64,000 nucleotides of DNA from Chlorops oryzae (taxonomy: Eukaryota; Arthropoda; Insecta; Diptera; Chloropidae): positions 39,396,348 through 39,460,347 of the forward strand of contig CM035807.1 in the NCBI GenBank assembly GCA_020466095.1, read 5' to 3'. Positions 44,214 through 54,990 of the stretch are shown here, in pieces. Both the position numbers and the translations under genes were made by a program. Numbering within the stretch: position 1 is the first letter of the stretch; every line of letters begins with the position of its first letter. The notes below the pieces were generated by a model. That model worked only from the letters and a program-made list of their open reading frames with translations. It was not told where the DNA came from and searched no databases.

Positions 44214-44660
44214 ATGGAGGAATATGCTAGAGAGCCTTGCCCGTACAGAATTGTTGACGATTGCGGAGCGGCATATGCAATGGGCTCTATTGGAGGTGGA
44301 GTATTTCAAGTTGTAAAAGGTTTTCGTAATGCGCCGGCGGGAATGGTAAGAAGAATGTTGGGTGGCATAACTGCACTCAAGTGCCGAGCTCCAGCAACCG
44401 GAGGAAATTTCGCTCTTTGGGGTTGCATGTTCACAACGATTGATTGCAGTCTCGTTTACTACCGCAAGAAAGAAGACCCTTGGAACTCCATAATAAGCGG
44501 AGCTGCATCAGGTGGAATACTCGCAGCCAGAAATGGTCTACCCGCCATGGCTGGAAGTGCAATAATAGGTGGAATATTGCTTGCATTAATCGAAGGTATG
44601 GGGATTGTTTTCACAAGACTCTCGGCTGAACATCCTTATGTTTTAACCCAGACGCTTTAA
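44214..44660 (+). CDS. Tim17: Mitochondrial import translocase subunit Tim17
   Basis: 148 codons, single exon, intact. Tim17 is the core of the TIM23 complex in the inner mitochondrial membrane, which moves presequence proteins into the matrix or laterally into the membrane. The N-terminus [17 protein letters not shown] is near-invariant in the family. Then come [56 protein letters not shown] and the last helix [13 protein letters not shown]: four Gly-rich membrane segments with GxxxG motifs. Cys9 and Cys78 occupy the positions of the conserved intermembrane-space disulphide pair (Cys10/Cys77 in yeast). The short C-terminus after residue 140 is divergent. Flies carry several paralogues, some intronless. 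The lack of introns and the transposon surroundings fit a retrogene, but the sequence shows constraint and no damage. Confidence 0.93.
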   Translation: MEEYAREPCPYRIVDDCGAAYAMGSIGGGVFQVVKGFRNAPAGMVRRMLGGITALKCRAPATGGNFALWGCMFTTIDCSLVYYRKKEDPWNSIISGAASGGILAARNGLPAMAGSAIIGGILLALIEGMGIVFTRLSAEHPYVLTQTL

Positions 44661-44839
44661 TTAAAATTGTTAATGGTTCATTCAAATATAAAAAATATAT
44701 TTTGGAATTTCTATGCATATGGTTTGTTGTAAAAATTCCTTCATTATGGGAGAATGTAGTGCGCAAAATCAGTTCGGTTACAATATGTCTTTGTTACAAT
44801 CTTGGGATCAAACAATTGGGTTAAACGAAGATCGGAGTA

Positions 44840-45032
44840 CACTGGACTCTCTCCTGGCGGACACTCCTCGTAAGCGGACATACCTCTTAAGCGAAAACTC
44901 TTCTTAAACGGACACTTTTTGCGAATACTCTAGTGTTTCTGCTTCTCAATTAGTTTCCTCTTAAGCGGACACCACTGTTAAGTGGACATATTTTTCGGTC
45001 CCGCAAGTGTCCGCTTAAGAGAGAGTACACTG
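44840..45032. mobile_element. pogo/Tigger-like MITE, 193 bp
   Basis: The ends CACTGGACTCTCTC and GAGAGAGTACACTG are flanked by TA (44838-44839, 45033-45034). TTAAGCGGACA words repeat through the body. It lies 180 bp downstream of the Tim17 stop codon and may fall in or near its 3' UTR. Confidence 0.75.
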
Positions 45033-45034
45033 TA

Positions 45035-45749
45035 TAATACTTTATTCTATTCTGAGGCTATTTCAATATTATAACGATACTATAGTATCTTATTATAATT
45101 ACACTACATTAGATACATATACATTCATATATAAAATATGAAGGGTAAGTCGTTGCGTCTGTAGCGATTTGAATACGGTAGAGTCTGGATCGAGTGAATT
45201 AATTTTTTTAAGGTCTGTTAATAATTTCGAGGTTTCTCACAATCGAGGCTTTTAAAGATTTAGAGCCGTTTTCTCATCCTACTTTTAATCTCTATCTGCT
45301 AGTTAAATTTCAATTTCTTTGACTTATCAATCAAATTTGTATGAAATTATCATCAGGACAATTTAACTTACAGATAAAAAAAGATGAGAAAACGGTCCTT
45401 AATTTGATTTATTTGATTAAAATCGGAACATCAATTTACATTATCACAAAATCTCTTGGATCACATTGATCTTAACTCCACAAAACGCAAACCTAAATAG
45501 TTCACAAATTTACGAGTAACGCCCTTAGCATGAGAATACAGGTACACATGAACGTTTGAAAGAGAAAATAATGTGTGACATACAATCTTCACAAAAAAAA
45601 AAAAAATTACGTAAGTTTAACTCATATTATTTATGTTTATCCTTCTATTGTGTCTATTTGTGATGTCAGGGTTTTGTTTTTCAGTATTAACATTTTTTTC
45701 ACACTAGAGGGATTTCCGAATGTTCACAGTACAGATAACTCAATGGAAG
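45035..45749. other. No supported gene
   Basis: AT-rich. A diverged inverted pair near 45265-45310 and 45365-45405 (GTTTTCTCATC / GATGAGAAAAC) suggests a small foldback of about 150 bp. The frame at 45575-45847 is not credible. Confidence 0.4.
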
Positions 45750-46530
45750 GAATTACACAGAGAAAACGATATCACATAAGATGGAAGAACAACAATAAGA
45801 TTTCTCTATGGTTTTTATCCAAGAAGATTGTCTTATTGAAACCATAGAGAAAAACTTATCGTTTATTTTAACGAAATATTAAACGAAAAGCTACAAAGAT
45901 AACTTCTTATTTTGATATGAATTCTTGTAAAAAACAAGGTCGGCGGCTTCGATCCCTGCTCCTGCGAGCCTCGATTTTTTAAAATTTTTATTTTTATTTT
46001 TGGAAAAGCAGATTAACATTTACATTATTTAAAAAAATGGAAAATAAAAGATTTTACCAAACTTTTTGATGCTTAAAAAATTAAAAAAGAGGTTCTAATG
46101 AATTTCTTAAAAGAGCTTGTGCGTGACGTTTTGGAAGGCCCGACGAAAAGCAACTTGTTTTTGTTGATTCGCGTCCAACTTACTTTCTGCTCTCCGTATT
46201 TTTTACTTTAAATTTACTTGACTGTTTTTATTCTCCATTTTTCCACAAATTCTTTGCACTGCGGCGGGGTTCGACATCGGACCTTCCAGATTACACGTCT
46301 AGCACACTTCAACTACGCCATCGCGAGATTTCCTTTAAGCTTGCTAGATTTATAATATCAATGTAAGTGCAAAAAGACTGCGTTGTCTTTTTAAACTATG
46401 GAATAAATACGGAATTCAAATCCTTTTTTAAATCAATAAGTCTTGCTTTTAATATTAAAAAGGCTTCTTCTTAAAGCGATTCATCCAATAAGAATGTCAC
46501 ATAGTTTGATTGATTTTTTTTTTTCGGTTT
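45750..46530 (+). mobile_element. Element with convergent tRNA-like modules (copy C)
   Basis: The left end CACAGAGAAAACGAT is followed by an internal palindrome (TTTCTCTATGGTTT at 45800, AAACCATAGAGAAA at 45838). The core has a plus-strand module GGCGGCTTCGATCCCTGC (45941-45958) with T-rich sequence after it, and a minus-strand module 46265-46326. That module's anticodon-stem-loop equivalent (CTAGACGTGTAATCTGG) is intact and would present TGT (Thr-like). The right terminus was not found, so the end is approximate. Confidence 0.6.
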
Positions 46531-47389
46531 CTTATTATTGCATCTTCATATCTTATGAACTAACAATAAGTTAATGAATCTTAAAACTAAAAAATATTTA
46601 TTAATATTATATGACTTTCAGTCTAGGCCAACGCGAAATAAGGACATAAGCTCATTTTTGACCAACGGGGTACAAAGGTCGTTATGTATGTTTTAGTTTT
46701 TTATAAACCATGGAGCACCAGTTATAGTCCGAAGAATTTTGGACTTTGCTTTCGTTTTCGCTCCAGTAGAATAAGTGAAGAATAAGGAAATGAGGAGTTG
46801 AAAAATATATTTTTAAATATTTTGTTTCCTCCTAAAAGTATGTTATTAAATGTGTTGAAATTTAAAGGCATGAATATATGCTTAAGGCACATCCTAAAAG
46901 TATGCAAAAAAACATATCGCAAAAAATTTGAATTTTTTGCACTTTTAAACGCGTATAGCTCCCTAACGCTTCATTTTATCATAACAGTAATTTGGGAAAA
47001 ATTACTTGGCGTATCGTAGACTACATTTTGATACCAGTTAAGAATACCCAACTTCAAATCAAACATAGATATGGGCCAAAAAGTGGCCACAAAAACTTTT
47101 TTAAAAAAAATCGTATGAAGGCTTACCGATAACTCAAAAAACTAATGATGCAGTTCGATTCCCCGTGCCCGAAATAGGGGGAAACCGTTGAATTTGGCCT
47201 TGTCTTTTAAAATTTTTTCAAAAAACTATCACAGTGTAATTACTCGCTTTTCCCCAGAGCTGGGAGCCATAAGCCCATATGGGCATTTCCTGACGTGACG
47301 GACGTCACTTTCACACGAATTCTTTTTATATTTTATGCTAAAGAAATGTTTACTGATATAAAAATTCTACAGCATAATGTAGCATTCAG
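46531..47389. other. No supported gene
   Basis: AT-rich. It includes CGTGACGGACGTCA at 47294-47307, the same 14-mer as at 51326-51339. Confidence 0.4.
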
Positions 47390-48390
47390 GAGGCACTATC
47401 TAAGTGAGTCGCAACACTCAAAAACTTCCGTCGTAGAATCTACGATATCCGACGTAGAATCTATTATATCCGCAATTGATATAGGTCCAATTGCAAGATA
47501 TCATAGATTCTACGACCGCTTTGCAGTAGTTTCTACGATGAGGAATGTCATTGATTTCAACGATATATAACGTAGATTTAACGATATTCCATTTTAGGAA
47601 CTATGATGTTATTTCATAGGAACTACGATATCAAATCATAGGAACTACGATACTAAATCATAGGAACTACGATTTCAAATCTTGAAGTACATTTCTATAA
47701 CTTCTTAAATTTGATATGAATTCTTGTCGGCGGGTTCGATCCCTGCTCCAGCGAGCGTTTTTTTTTTTTTTTTTTTTTTTGAAAAGTAGATAATTTAACA
47801 TTTACATTATTTGAAAAACTGAAAAATAAAAGATTTTACCAAAATTTGTATGCTTAAAAAATTAAAAAAAGATTCTATAGGAATTCCTTGAAAGAACTTG
47901 TGCGTGACGTTTTGGAAGGCGCAATGAAAGCAACTCAATTTTTTTTGGTTGGCAACTTACTTTTCTGTTTTCCCCGTAATATTGCCTTGAAATTTACTTG
48001 CCTGTTTTATTCTCCATCTTTCCACAAATTATTTTCTATTTGACAGGGTTCGAAACTCGGACCTTCCAGATTACAAATCTAGCACACTTCAACTACGCCA
48101 TTGCGTGATATGATTTGAGCTTGCTAGTTTTATTATATCAATATAAGTGGGAAACAGTAGAAACTATTAGATTGACAGTAGAACTTATTGTTTTTTACGT
48201 AGATTCTATGTCATTTCCATCGTAGATTCTATGATATTTAAATCGTAAAATCTATGATGGACCATAATTCTTCCACAGTAGAATCTTTTATATTCACAGC
48301 AAAACTTATTGTGTTTTTCGTAGATTCTATTATATTTTTCTACGTCTTCCTATCGTAGAAACAACGATGCAAAATTTTTTCAGTGAAGAA
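47390..48390 (+). mobile_element. Element with convergent tRNA-like modules (copy D)
   Basis: The ends CACTCAAAAACTTCCGTCGT and the complement of CACTGAAAAAATTTTGCATC resemble the ends of copy A. The left arm has many GTAGAATCTACGATAT and CATAGGAACTACGATA words; the right arm has inverse-type CGTAGATTCTATGATAT words. The core has a plus-strand GGCGGGTTCGATCCCTGC (47730-47747) followed by a long T-tract (47758-47780), and a minus-strand module 48041-48104 with the same TGT-type loop as copy C. Core sequence between them is clearly homologous to copies C and E. Confidence 0.7.
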
Positions 48391-48748
48391 ATCTGAATTT
48401 GGATACCATTTACCCTACAACGGAGGTTAAGTTTGCGTTCGGACGTCATCCAAAGTAGAAGTTGTTTTTGAATTAGTTGTTAGAAACGTAATTATCTGCT
48501 AATAGGGTAGGATTATTGAGCAATGTTCCATACAACTTAATGAAGAGATATATACAATCTAATCAATAATATTTTTTTCGAACCTCTATTTATTTGTTTT
48601 CTTGTTGCAACAGATTGAATTCGTTTGGACGTCAGCATTCCGGACGTCAGTGATTTTCTTGATATAAAAATGATACAAATTACCATAATTGCACATCTAA
48701 GATTAAACATATTGCATTAAATGTGAAAAAATGCTTTTAGAAGCATAT

Positions 48749-50506
48749 TTAATTATTTTTATTGTTGTCTCTACCATTTAAATTAAATTTACGTTTCTCT
48801 GAAATGGAGGTAACGGCTACATTAATTGAATGTTGATCCCAAGATGAAAAATTATGATATTTCGTCAAGCCTGAAATGTTTTTGACATTTTCCCATCGAT
48901 GCTTAAGAGATCCTGTTAGGTTTTCTATACTTGCAGTGCTTAGATAAAAAAGTTTTATACTGTCAATATGAGTTTTGGCGCAGTTGAAGAAGTCGTTAGC
49001 AGTGAGTAATATTACATTTGTCGTTCTCACTATTTCCCACACTTTTCTTTTGATAGCAGCGCCTATTCCATCAACTGCTCCTTTACCGTGGGCTGTGGCA
49101 AAAAAGTTCCACTCTAAGTATTCCAATTTCAGCTCTTCTTTTAAGTTTGGTATGCTGCTGAGAATAAACTTGAATTGACTTGCACAACCGTCGGAAAAAA
49201 TACATATTTTTTAAATATCCTTATTTCTTGAATTTCACGGATAATTTTTGTTAAGAAACAATAAACATCAAATTTGTTGTGAGTAAATTTGTCGCTTATA
49301 ATCGCGAAAGACTTAGTTTGTCCACAAAGCCAACCTACACAGGTAAAAAATAGTCACTTGGGTGTAATTAAAATGGGCTGACTGCACTTTATTTTGTGAG
49401 ACAAGCCGGTAATTCTCAGCAAAGTCAATTGCAATATTAATTCCTCGGGTAGAATATTTTTCTTTTTGCATTCAAAATATTTTTGCTGTGATTGTTTTAC
49501 GAAATAATATTGCTTAAAAGAAGATAATTGTGATTCCAAAACGGAAATAACATGGAATAATGGAGATTCTGACTGGTTCAGAGTCATGCGATTTTCAATA
49601 GTACTCCAGTGCTTCCATGTGACTGCTTCATTCATTTTTGTTAAAAATATCAAAGGAATCATAACGTCTTTTACATCCGATGAACAATTTTCGCATTTTC
49701 CTCTCATACAGCATTAATGTTGCAACAGATTCTTTGTAAAAAAAATATCAAATTTGGTTCGGAAATTCGCAATCACCTTTGCAATACCTTGAAGCAAAAA
49801 GTAAAAATTTGCGTGGTACTTGCAAACGCACATATTATGGAGCATGGCCGAAGATAGTAGTACGGTCTTTGGTCTGTTCTCATAGAAGTTTGTTTTCGAA
49901 ATATTGCATGTGGGGAATTCTTCTTTGAACAATTCGAAAGCTTCATTTACAGTTAAAATCATGTATCGTTTTGAAAGAGGAAGACCGTCTTTTACAACTG
50001 TAACATAGTTTGTTTGCGACCAGAACATTGTACTGAAATATCGTCGCGCATAAAATATTCATGTATTAGCTTAATTTTGTCTTCGTGCGGTTTGATTGAA
50101 CTCGATGTTGGTTCTTCGATAGTCTTGCATTTTTCATACAGCGCTTTAACAATCACCTGCTTTCTTAATAAATCTGTGGGCAACACTCGCTCCAATTTCT
50201 TGAAAGCTTTTCCAAATGTTTGTTTGCAACTACAATGTAGTTACTACATATATGCTGGAGCGACTGATGTCATTTTCTTATTTTTTTCCTTTGAATGTAT
50301 TCTTTCTGACGATTTCAGGCGCCTAATTTCATCTTTTGACCAACCTCAGTATTGCTTTCAATTATTTTCTTCATCTTTTCGCGGTAAGGACGCTTCCTTT
50401 TTGCTTCTTTTTGACGAAATTCCTCCGATAAAGTTTCACTCTCTTTAATTTTCATTCTATACCGTCTACTCCTTTCCTTAACTCCGATATCTCTTCTGTT
50501 TGCCAT
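48749..50506 (-). pseudogene. Unclassified transposase-like gene, several breaks
   Basis: Minus strand in order. 50506-50315 has a basic coiled region (RSRRYRMKIKESETLSEEF, then KRKRPYREKMKK). 50195-49992 has LLRKQVIVKALYEKC and EYFMRDDISVQCSGRK. 50028-49714 has LSKRYMILTVNEAFELFKEE, then LLSSAMLHNMCVCKYHANF. 49707-49354 has GKCENCSS. 49126-48749 has EWNFFATAHGKGAVDGIG. The order FY-RDD-S-Q-GK, L-EAY-LFKEE, LLSS-MPHN-C-C-YH-N, and W-FFAT-HGKGA-DGIGG recurs in insect, cnidarian and fish genomes as uncharacterised proteins. I recall the family but no agreed superfamily name. Two or more frame changes and at least one stop interrupt this copy. Confidence 0.65.
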
Positions 50507-50550
50507 CTAAAAAACACACTGTAATAACTAAATTTCTATTCAACTATACT

Positions 50551-51131
50551 TAATGCTGCCATCGAATTTTCATAAAAAAAAGGATTTTCTGAAGAAATGT
50601 AATGATTTCGCGGGATTTTGAGTAGAAAAAAAAGGGATAAAAAAAGGATCTTTATTTCAGTGTTTTATTTAGAAAAATAAATGAAAAATTTTATTCAATC
50701 GACATATTTATGTATTAGTTAACAATAACGTCATTGTCGTCGTTATCGTCGTCACTGTCGTTGTCAAGATTCGCGTTTTGTGTACCATATTTTCCTTTCT
50801 TTGCGATTTGACGCAGTAGCTCTGGTTTGAATTTTAAGAAGTGGTAGAATTCGATGCAAGTATATGTTAAATTGCATTTGACAGAAAGGATTGCTTTTAC
50901 AGCCCAGTGTTGCCAGTTTAGAGGTATTTTGTCAATTTAGAAGGGAGTTAGTTCATCATATTTCATAAAAAGTAAATGTGGAGATATTTTCAAATATTTT
51001 TGAATTTCAAATTGCCGTTGAAAAAAAGGATTAAAAAAGGATAAAAAAGGATTTAAATCTCGTTCACGGGATGGGGTTTTAGAGTAAAAAAAAGGACTAT
51101 CCCGCGAAAAAAAGGATGGATGGCAGCATTA
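50551..51131 (-). mobile_element. hAT deletion derivative, 581 bp
   Basis: The ends TAATGCTGCCATC and GATGGCAGCATTA are flanked by a perfect 8-bp TSD ACTATACT (50543-50550, 51132-51139). Inside on the minus strand is a short C-terminal coding relic with FYHFLKFKPELLRQIAKKGK followed by an acidic DNDSDDDNDDND tail (about 50720-50870). So it is an internally deleted autonomous element rather than an unrelated MITE. Confidence 0.85.
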
Positions 51132-51345
51132 ACTATACTATATACAATGTACTTGAAGTTCGGACGTCAATTTCTTTGTACTGCTTTTATGGTTCAGTTC
51201 CAAATAATTTTCTTAATGTTTTTTTATTTTTATTGTCAAGTATAAGTATTGCTAACTTTAATGTAATTGTTATATTTTCGCTTTGCACAAAACCTAAAGC
51301 GTAACCTCAAAAATACTGTTTTAAACGTGACGGACGTCAACCAAA

Positions 51346-51660
51346 TTTTATAGGTTCATTAAATGTCGAAAGAGTCCTACGTTAACAAGTTTTTCTAATC
51401 TTTTACATTATAGTCCTGAAGAGGTTAAAGTAACCAATGTGATCTATTACTCTTAATATCAAATATTTGGTTATAAAAACGATTTCTACATCATCGAAAA
51501 TACAAAATAAAAAGCGAATAAAAAATGAATTAGTACGTTTCTAATAAACCGAACATTTTTAACGTAATAATATTAAAAATAACACAAAACTAACTTGGAC
51601 CAAACAAGATCACATATTGAGCTTGCCAAATACCGTAATAATTTTAAAAATCTCCCAACT
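51346..51660. other. No supported gene
   Basis: AT-rich, no frames or repeats worth noting. Confidence 0.35.
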
Positions 51661-51905
51661 TCAAATTTTCTGTTGCGGTGGACCTTTTTCTGGAATCGCC
51701 CATATAGGCTTTATTGTTGCGTTGTAAAGAAGTTCTTTGTGTTCGAGCCGCAGTCGTGACTTACTGTTAAGAGGCCAGTGCAGTTTTTGGGCGCTCAGCT
51801 CCATTTGGGTGCGCTTAGCCTCAATATTCTTGCGCCATGTGAGATGGCGATCTAAGTAAAGGCCAAGATACCTCACTTCATTGGCTGGTGGAACATGCGT
51901 GTTAT
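51661..51905 (-). pseudogene. jockey-group LINE RT fragment
   Basis: The minus-strand frame gives VRYLGLYLDRHLTWRKNIEA, then LHWPLNSKSRL and LLYNATIKPIWA, the segment after the RT palm. It overlaps in content with the plus-strand relic at 24143-24965 but is a different copy. Confidence 0.8.
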
Positions 51906-51941
51906 AAAGAATAATAGTTATCCAAATTCTTCAACAGAAAT

Positions 51942-52714
51942 AACAAGTAAGGGTGTTATAGTCAGGCGAGCCTGACAATAGAATACCCGACACAGACACA
52001 TAATTTTTTAATATCAAGAGGTGTTTAAGGCATAAGGAGCCCATATACCGACTTTTGTTAAATTTCTAAATGAAAACCGCCCTTTTGCCACGCCCACTTT
52101 TCAAATTTTTTTGGAATTCTAATCGGACCGTTTATATACGCTCAAATTCTAAGTTTCATTGAAATATTTCAAAAAGTCTGATTTTGAGGCATTTTTGGGA
52201 TTTTGTGACAGACCCTAGTACTAGAGGTACCCTTAATAATGGTCTGATCGAAAAATTTTTTGGGAAGGACGTTACTGGCTATGAAGGAAGTATACGTGCC
52301 AATTTTTGTTCAAGTCCCATTGGTATTTGGGAGTAGGAGACAATTTTTGAAAACGCCCCTATGCCACCCCACTTTTCCAATTTTTTGAAATCGTATTATT
52401 GCCTTCAAACATGTTTACAAATTTCCCCAAAACATAAAAAATTTTCAAATTTAGCCATTTTTGGATTAACGACCCAGACGGAGGACCCCAAAAAGGCCGA
52501 CGGCCATTCGAACTGTTTTCTAAATTCCCTGAGCAGCTCCAATTTGTAGTGTCAATCTTCATAAATATGTATCAGACAGCACGACGGCAGGAAACAACAC
52601 AACAACAACACGGAAATCCCTTCGAACCGGTGCGTTATAATTTCTAATAATTTGAGGTTATCTCGCGTTCGAAAACCACCACAAAGAATATACCCTCGAC
52701 AAGAAGGTGTTTTA
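51942..52714 (-). mobile_element. Helentron/DINE-like element, family 2, decayed copy
   Basis: It begins AACAAGTAAGGG with the GTCAGGC-GA-GCCTGAC hairpin and AATACCCGACACAG, as in the 19557-20441 copy. Middle blocks TGCCACGCCCACTTTT and AGAGGTACCC are present. The right end has TATACCCTCGACAAG. The (GTCY)n tract is reduced. Confidence 0.68.
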
Positions 52715-53404
52715 GGGAACCAATTAAATTAAAAGGATTTCTCTGCCTCAAAATTCTATGGAAAAAAATAATCACATAAAGCGTTTTCTAGCGAACCTAT
52801 AAAATTTTCAAAAAGGATTTTCTCTATGTTCAAAGATTTTCTTATGGGGCTTAATTCAATAATTAACAATTTCCCTTTCGTCAAAAGATATTTCAAAATA
52901 GGCAGGTTTCAAAAAACCTTTTAGCAAATTATAATTTTACCCGAAAAAAGGTAAAAAATTAATTTTTATGTAAGTACAAAGCTTATGTTCTTAGAAACAG
53001 AACATACAACAATTGGAAACAAAATGAAAAACAAGACAGTACTGCTGAAATTCCTCTGTAAGAATATGTTACATTTGCCTACACATACAGTGTACTAGGG
53101 GTGCTGTAGTGTTGTATGGAGATCCTTAGTAACACGATTTCGACAAACCTGTTAGTTTTTGCTGTTTGATAAAAAACTGCACGAGCCATAAGATTAAGAG
53201 ACTGGGGTCGGGGCAAATGGCTCCTCAACGATGTCAAATATAGGTGTTACGGAGAAAAAAATCCACTAAAAGCTGCATAACTGGCCCTGAGTCACTCCTG
53301 GAGCAGTCGAATGTATCTCTGAATCCCATTAATTTTTTACTGGAAACATTTTCTCCGAACATACTTGTCCCCTAACTGCCCCCCCATACAAAAACTTTCT
53401 TTTT
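52715..53404. repeat. No gene; degenerate repeat
   Basis: 53288-53395 resembles 53620-53763 and 53765-53880: each has a GGAGTGAAAATGTA-like block, TTTTCTCC-AA-ATAC and CCCCTAACTGC. These are three old 110-140-bp units. Confidence 0.45.
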
Positions 53405-53601
53405 ACTCTCAGAAAAAACATTTTGAAACCAACCACTTTTATTGATAAAGTGTACCTACCCAACAACGTATATTCTAAAATTAAGAGTAGGACACTTGAT
53501 ATATGTATATGGGACGCAACAACAGTGGCACTCTTAATTTGAGAATATACGTTGTTGGGTACACTTTACCCAAAAATAGTTGTTGGCTTTTTTCTCAGAG
53601 T
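53405..53601. mobile_element. Foldback MITE, about 197 bp
   Basis: The ends ACTCTCAGAAAAAA and TTTTTTCTCAGAGT enclose longer arms containing AAGTGTACC-ACCCAACAACG and ATATTCT-AA-TTAAGAGT and their complements. It has inserted between two units of the degenerate repeat. Confidence 0.7.
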
Positions 53602-54126
53602 ATAAATTTTGCCCCCACCGTCCTAACTAGCCTCAGGCTGTCCCTAGGGGAGTGAAATGTATGACCAAACCCCACAACTTTACCACCCCAACATCATCTC
53701 TTAGCATACCTACCCCTAACTGCACTCCTTAATGGGGCTCCCAAACAAAATTATGTTTGCATACATTTTTCCCTAACTAGCCTAACTAGCTCTAGCATGC
53801 CCCTAGAGTAGCAAAATGTACGACCGACCCCAATTAGCTTTTCCTATCAAACATTTTCTCCAAATATACCTACCCCCTACACATTCAAAATGATTCAATA
53901 TAGAAGAAAAATAATACTGAAACATATTAAAATAACAATTTTCAACTTTGATTTGATGTAGTTTCCATATATTTCGTGGAGTATGTTAAAGTTACATTGA
54001 TTTGAAGTTGAACCATATTGATTTCAGTTTGCTTTCATATTATTTCGTGAATTGCGTTGAAATTTACGTTGCTACCTATTGAATCAATAAGAAACGTTAT
54101 TAAATTAATATGGAAACTATTCACAT
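53602..54126. other. No gene; degenerate repeat and AT-rich flank
   Basis: 53620-53880 holds the second and third degenerate units. 53930-54126 has TTTCATATTATTTCGTG-type near-repeats that may be the outer arm of copy E. Confidence 0.4.
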
Positions 54127-54535
54127 AGAAAAATATGACGCAGTTGAAGTGTACTAGACTTGTAATCTGGAAGGTCCGAGTTCGAACCCTGCCGCATGCC
54201 AAAGAATTTGTGGAAAAATGGAGAATAAAAAACAGGCAGGTAAATTTTACCGAAAAAATGCGGGGAGCAGAGAACTAAGTTGGACGCGAACCAATAAAAG
54301 AAGTTGCTTTCGTCGGGCCTTCCAAAAGTCACGCACAAGCTCTTTCAATAAATTCCTATGGAATCTTTTTTTTTAATTTTTTAAGCATAAAAATGTTGGT
54401 AAAATCTTTTATTTCTCAGTTTTTCTAATAATGTAAATGTTCAATTATCTACTTTTCCCCAAAAAAAAAAAAATCGACGCTCGCTGGAGCAGGGATCGAA
54501 CCCACCGACCTGGTTTTTTACAAGAATTCATGTCA
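54127..54535 (-). mobile_element. Core with convergent tRNA-like modules (copy E)
   Basis: Homologous to the cores of copies C and D in reverse orientation. The plus-strand module 54131-54196 has an intact anticodon-arm equivalent CTAGACTTGTAATCTGG (5-bp stem, 7-nt loop, TGT) and B box GAGTTCGAACCC. The minus-strand module GGTGGGTTCGATCCCTGC (54491-54508) is followed on its strand by a T-tract (54462-54474 on plus as A). A Harbinger derivative lies 25 bp to the right. Confidence 0.72.
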
Positions 54536-54824
54536 CAATGGAGAATATGCACGTAACTTATGCCGCCTTTACATCTTTTGGCAATTATACAAATTCCAAA
54601 AGCAACTCTGCCAACTGTAATGTAAGGGGCAAAGCAGCCCATTCAACCAACTAGTTGGCTGTATTGCCAACGACAGAAATTTTTCATTGGCAACTAATGC
54701 GTAAACAAGTGTAAAGGCTCTTTCAACGCAAGTTGAAAATTTTTCAACGACGTTGTCAGTGAGTTTTCCGTTGACTGCTCGTTCGTAAATTGAAATACAT
54801 ATGTAAGCTGGTGATGTTGAAGAA

Positions 54825-54990
54825 ATGGAAACTACCTCAGAACCAACTACACCATTGCCTAAAAAAAAACGAGGCCGTACAAGTAATTTAGATTTTACTG
54901 ACGCGCAGTGCTATCAAATAATATCAGAAGTGGAAAAAACCCCTTGCCTGTGGAACAAAACCTCTCCTTTATATAAAAATAGGAACGTAA
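54825..54990 (+). pseudogene. MADF/Myb-like partner gene, 5' part
   Basis: From ATG 54825 the first 55 codons read METTSEPTTPLPKKKRGRTS then a stretch with QIISEVEKTPCLWN and LYKNRN. This is the beginning of a MADF-type DNA-binding domain (I..V...P.LWN...YK.R), the second protein of PIF/Harbinger elements. The frame runs on to a stop at 55027-55029, but beyond about 54990 the sequence is the antisense of the transposase. Confidence 0.65.

Larger units (their letters stand above)
48430..51345 (-). mobile_element. Relic of an unclassified DNA transposon with GGACGTCA motifs
   Basis: The transposase-like relic (48749-50506) is bracketed by GGACGTCA at 48441, 48627, 48642, 51162 and 51332. A further copy at 47300 sits beyond copy D. 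Such clustered words beside a transposase resemble subterminal binding sites. True termini and TSD were not identified, so the limits are estimates. The hAT MITE at 50551-51131 is nested in it. Confidence 0.5.
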
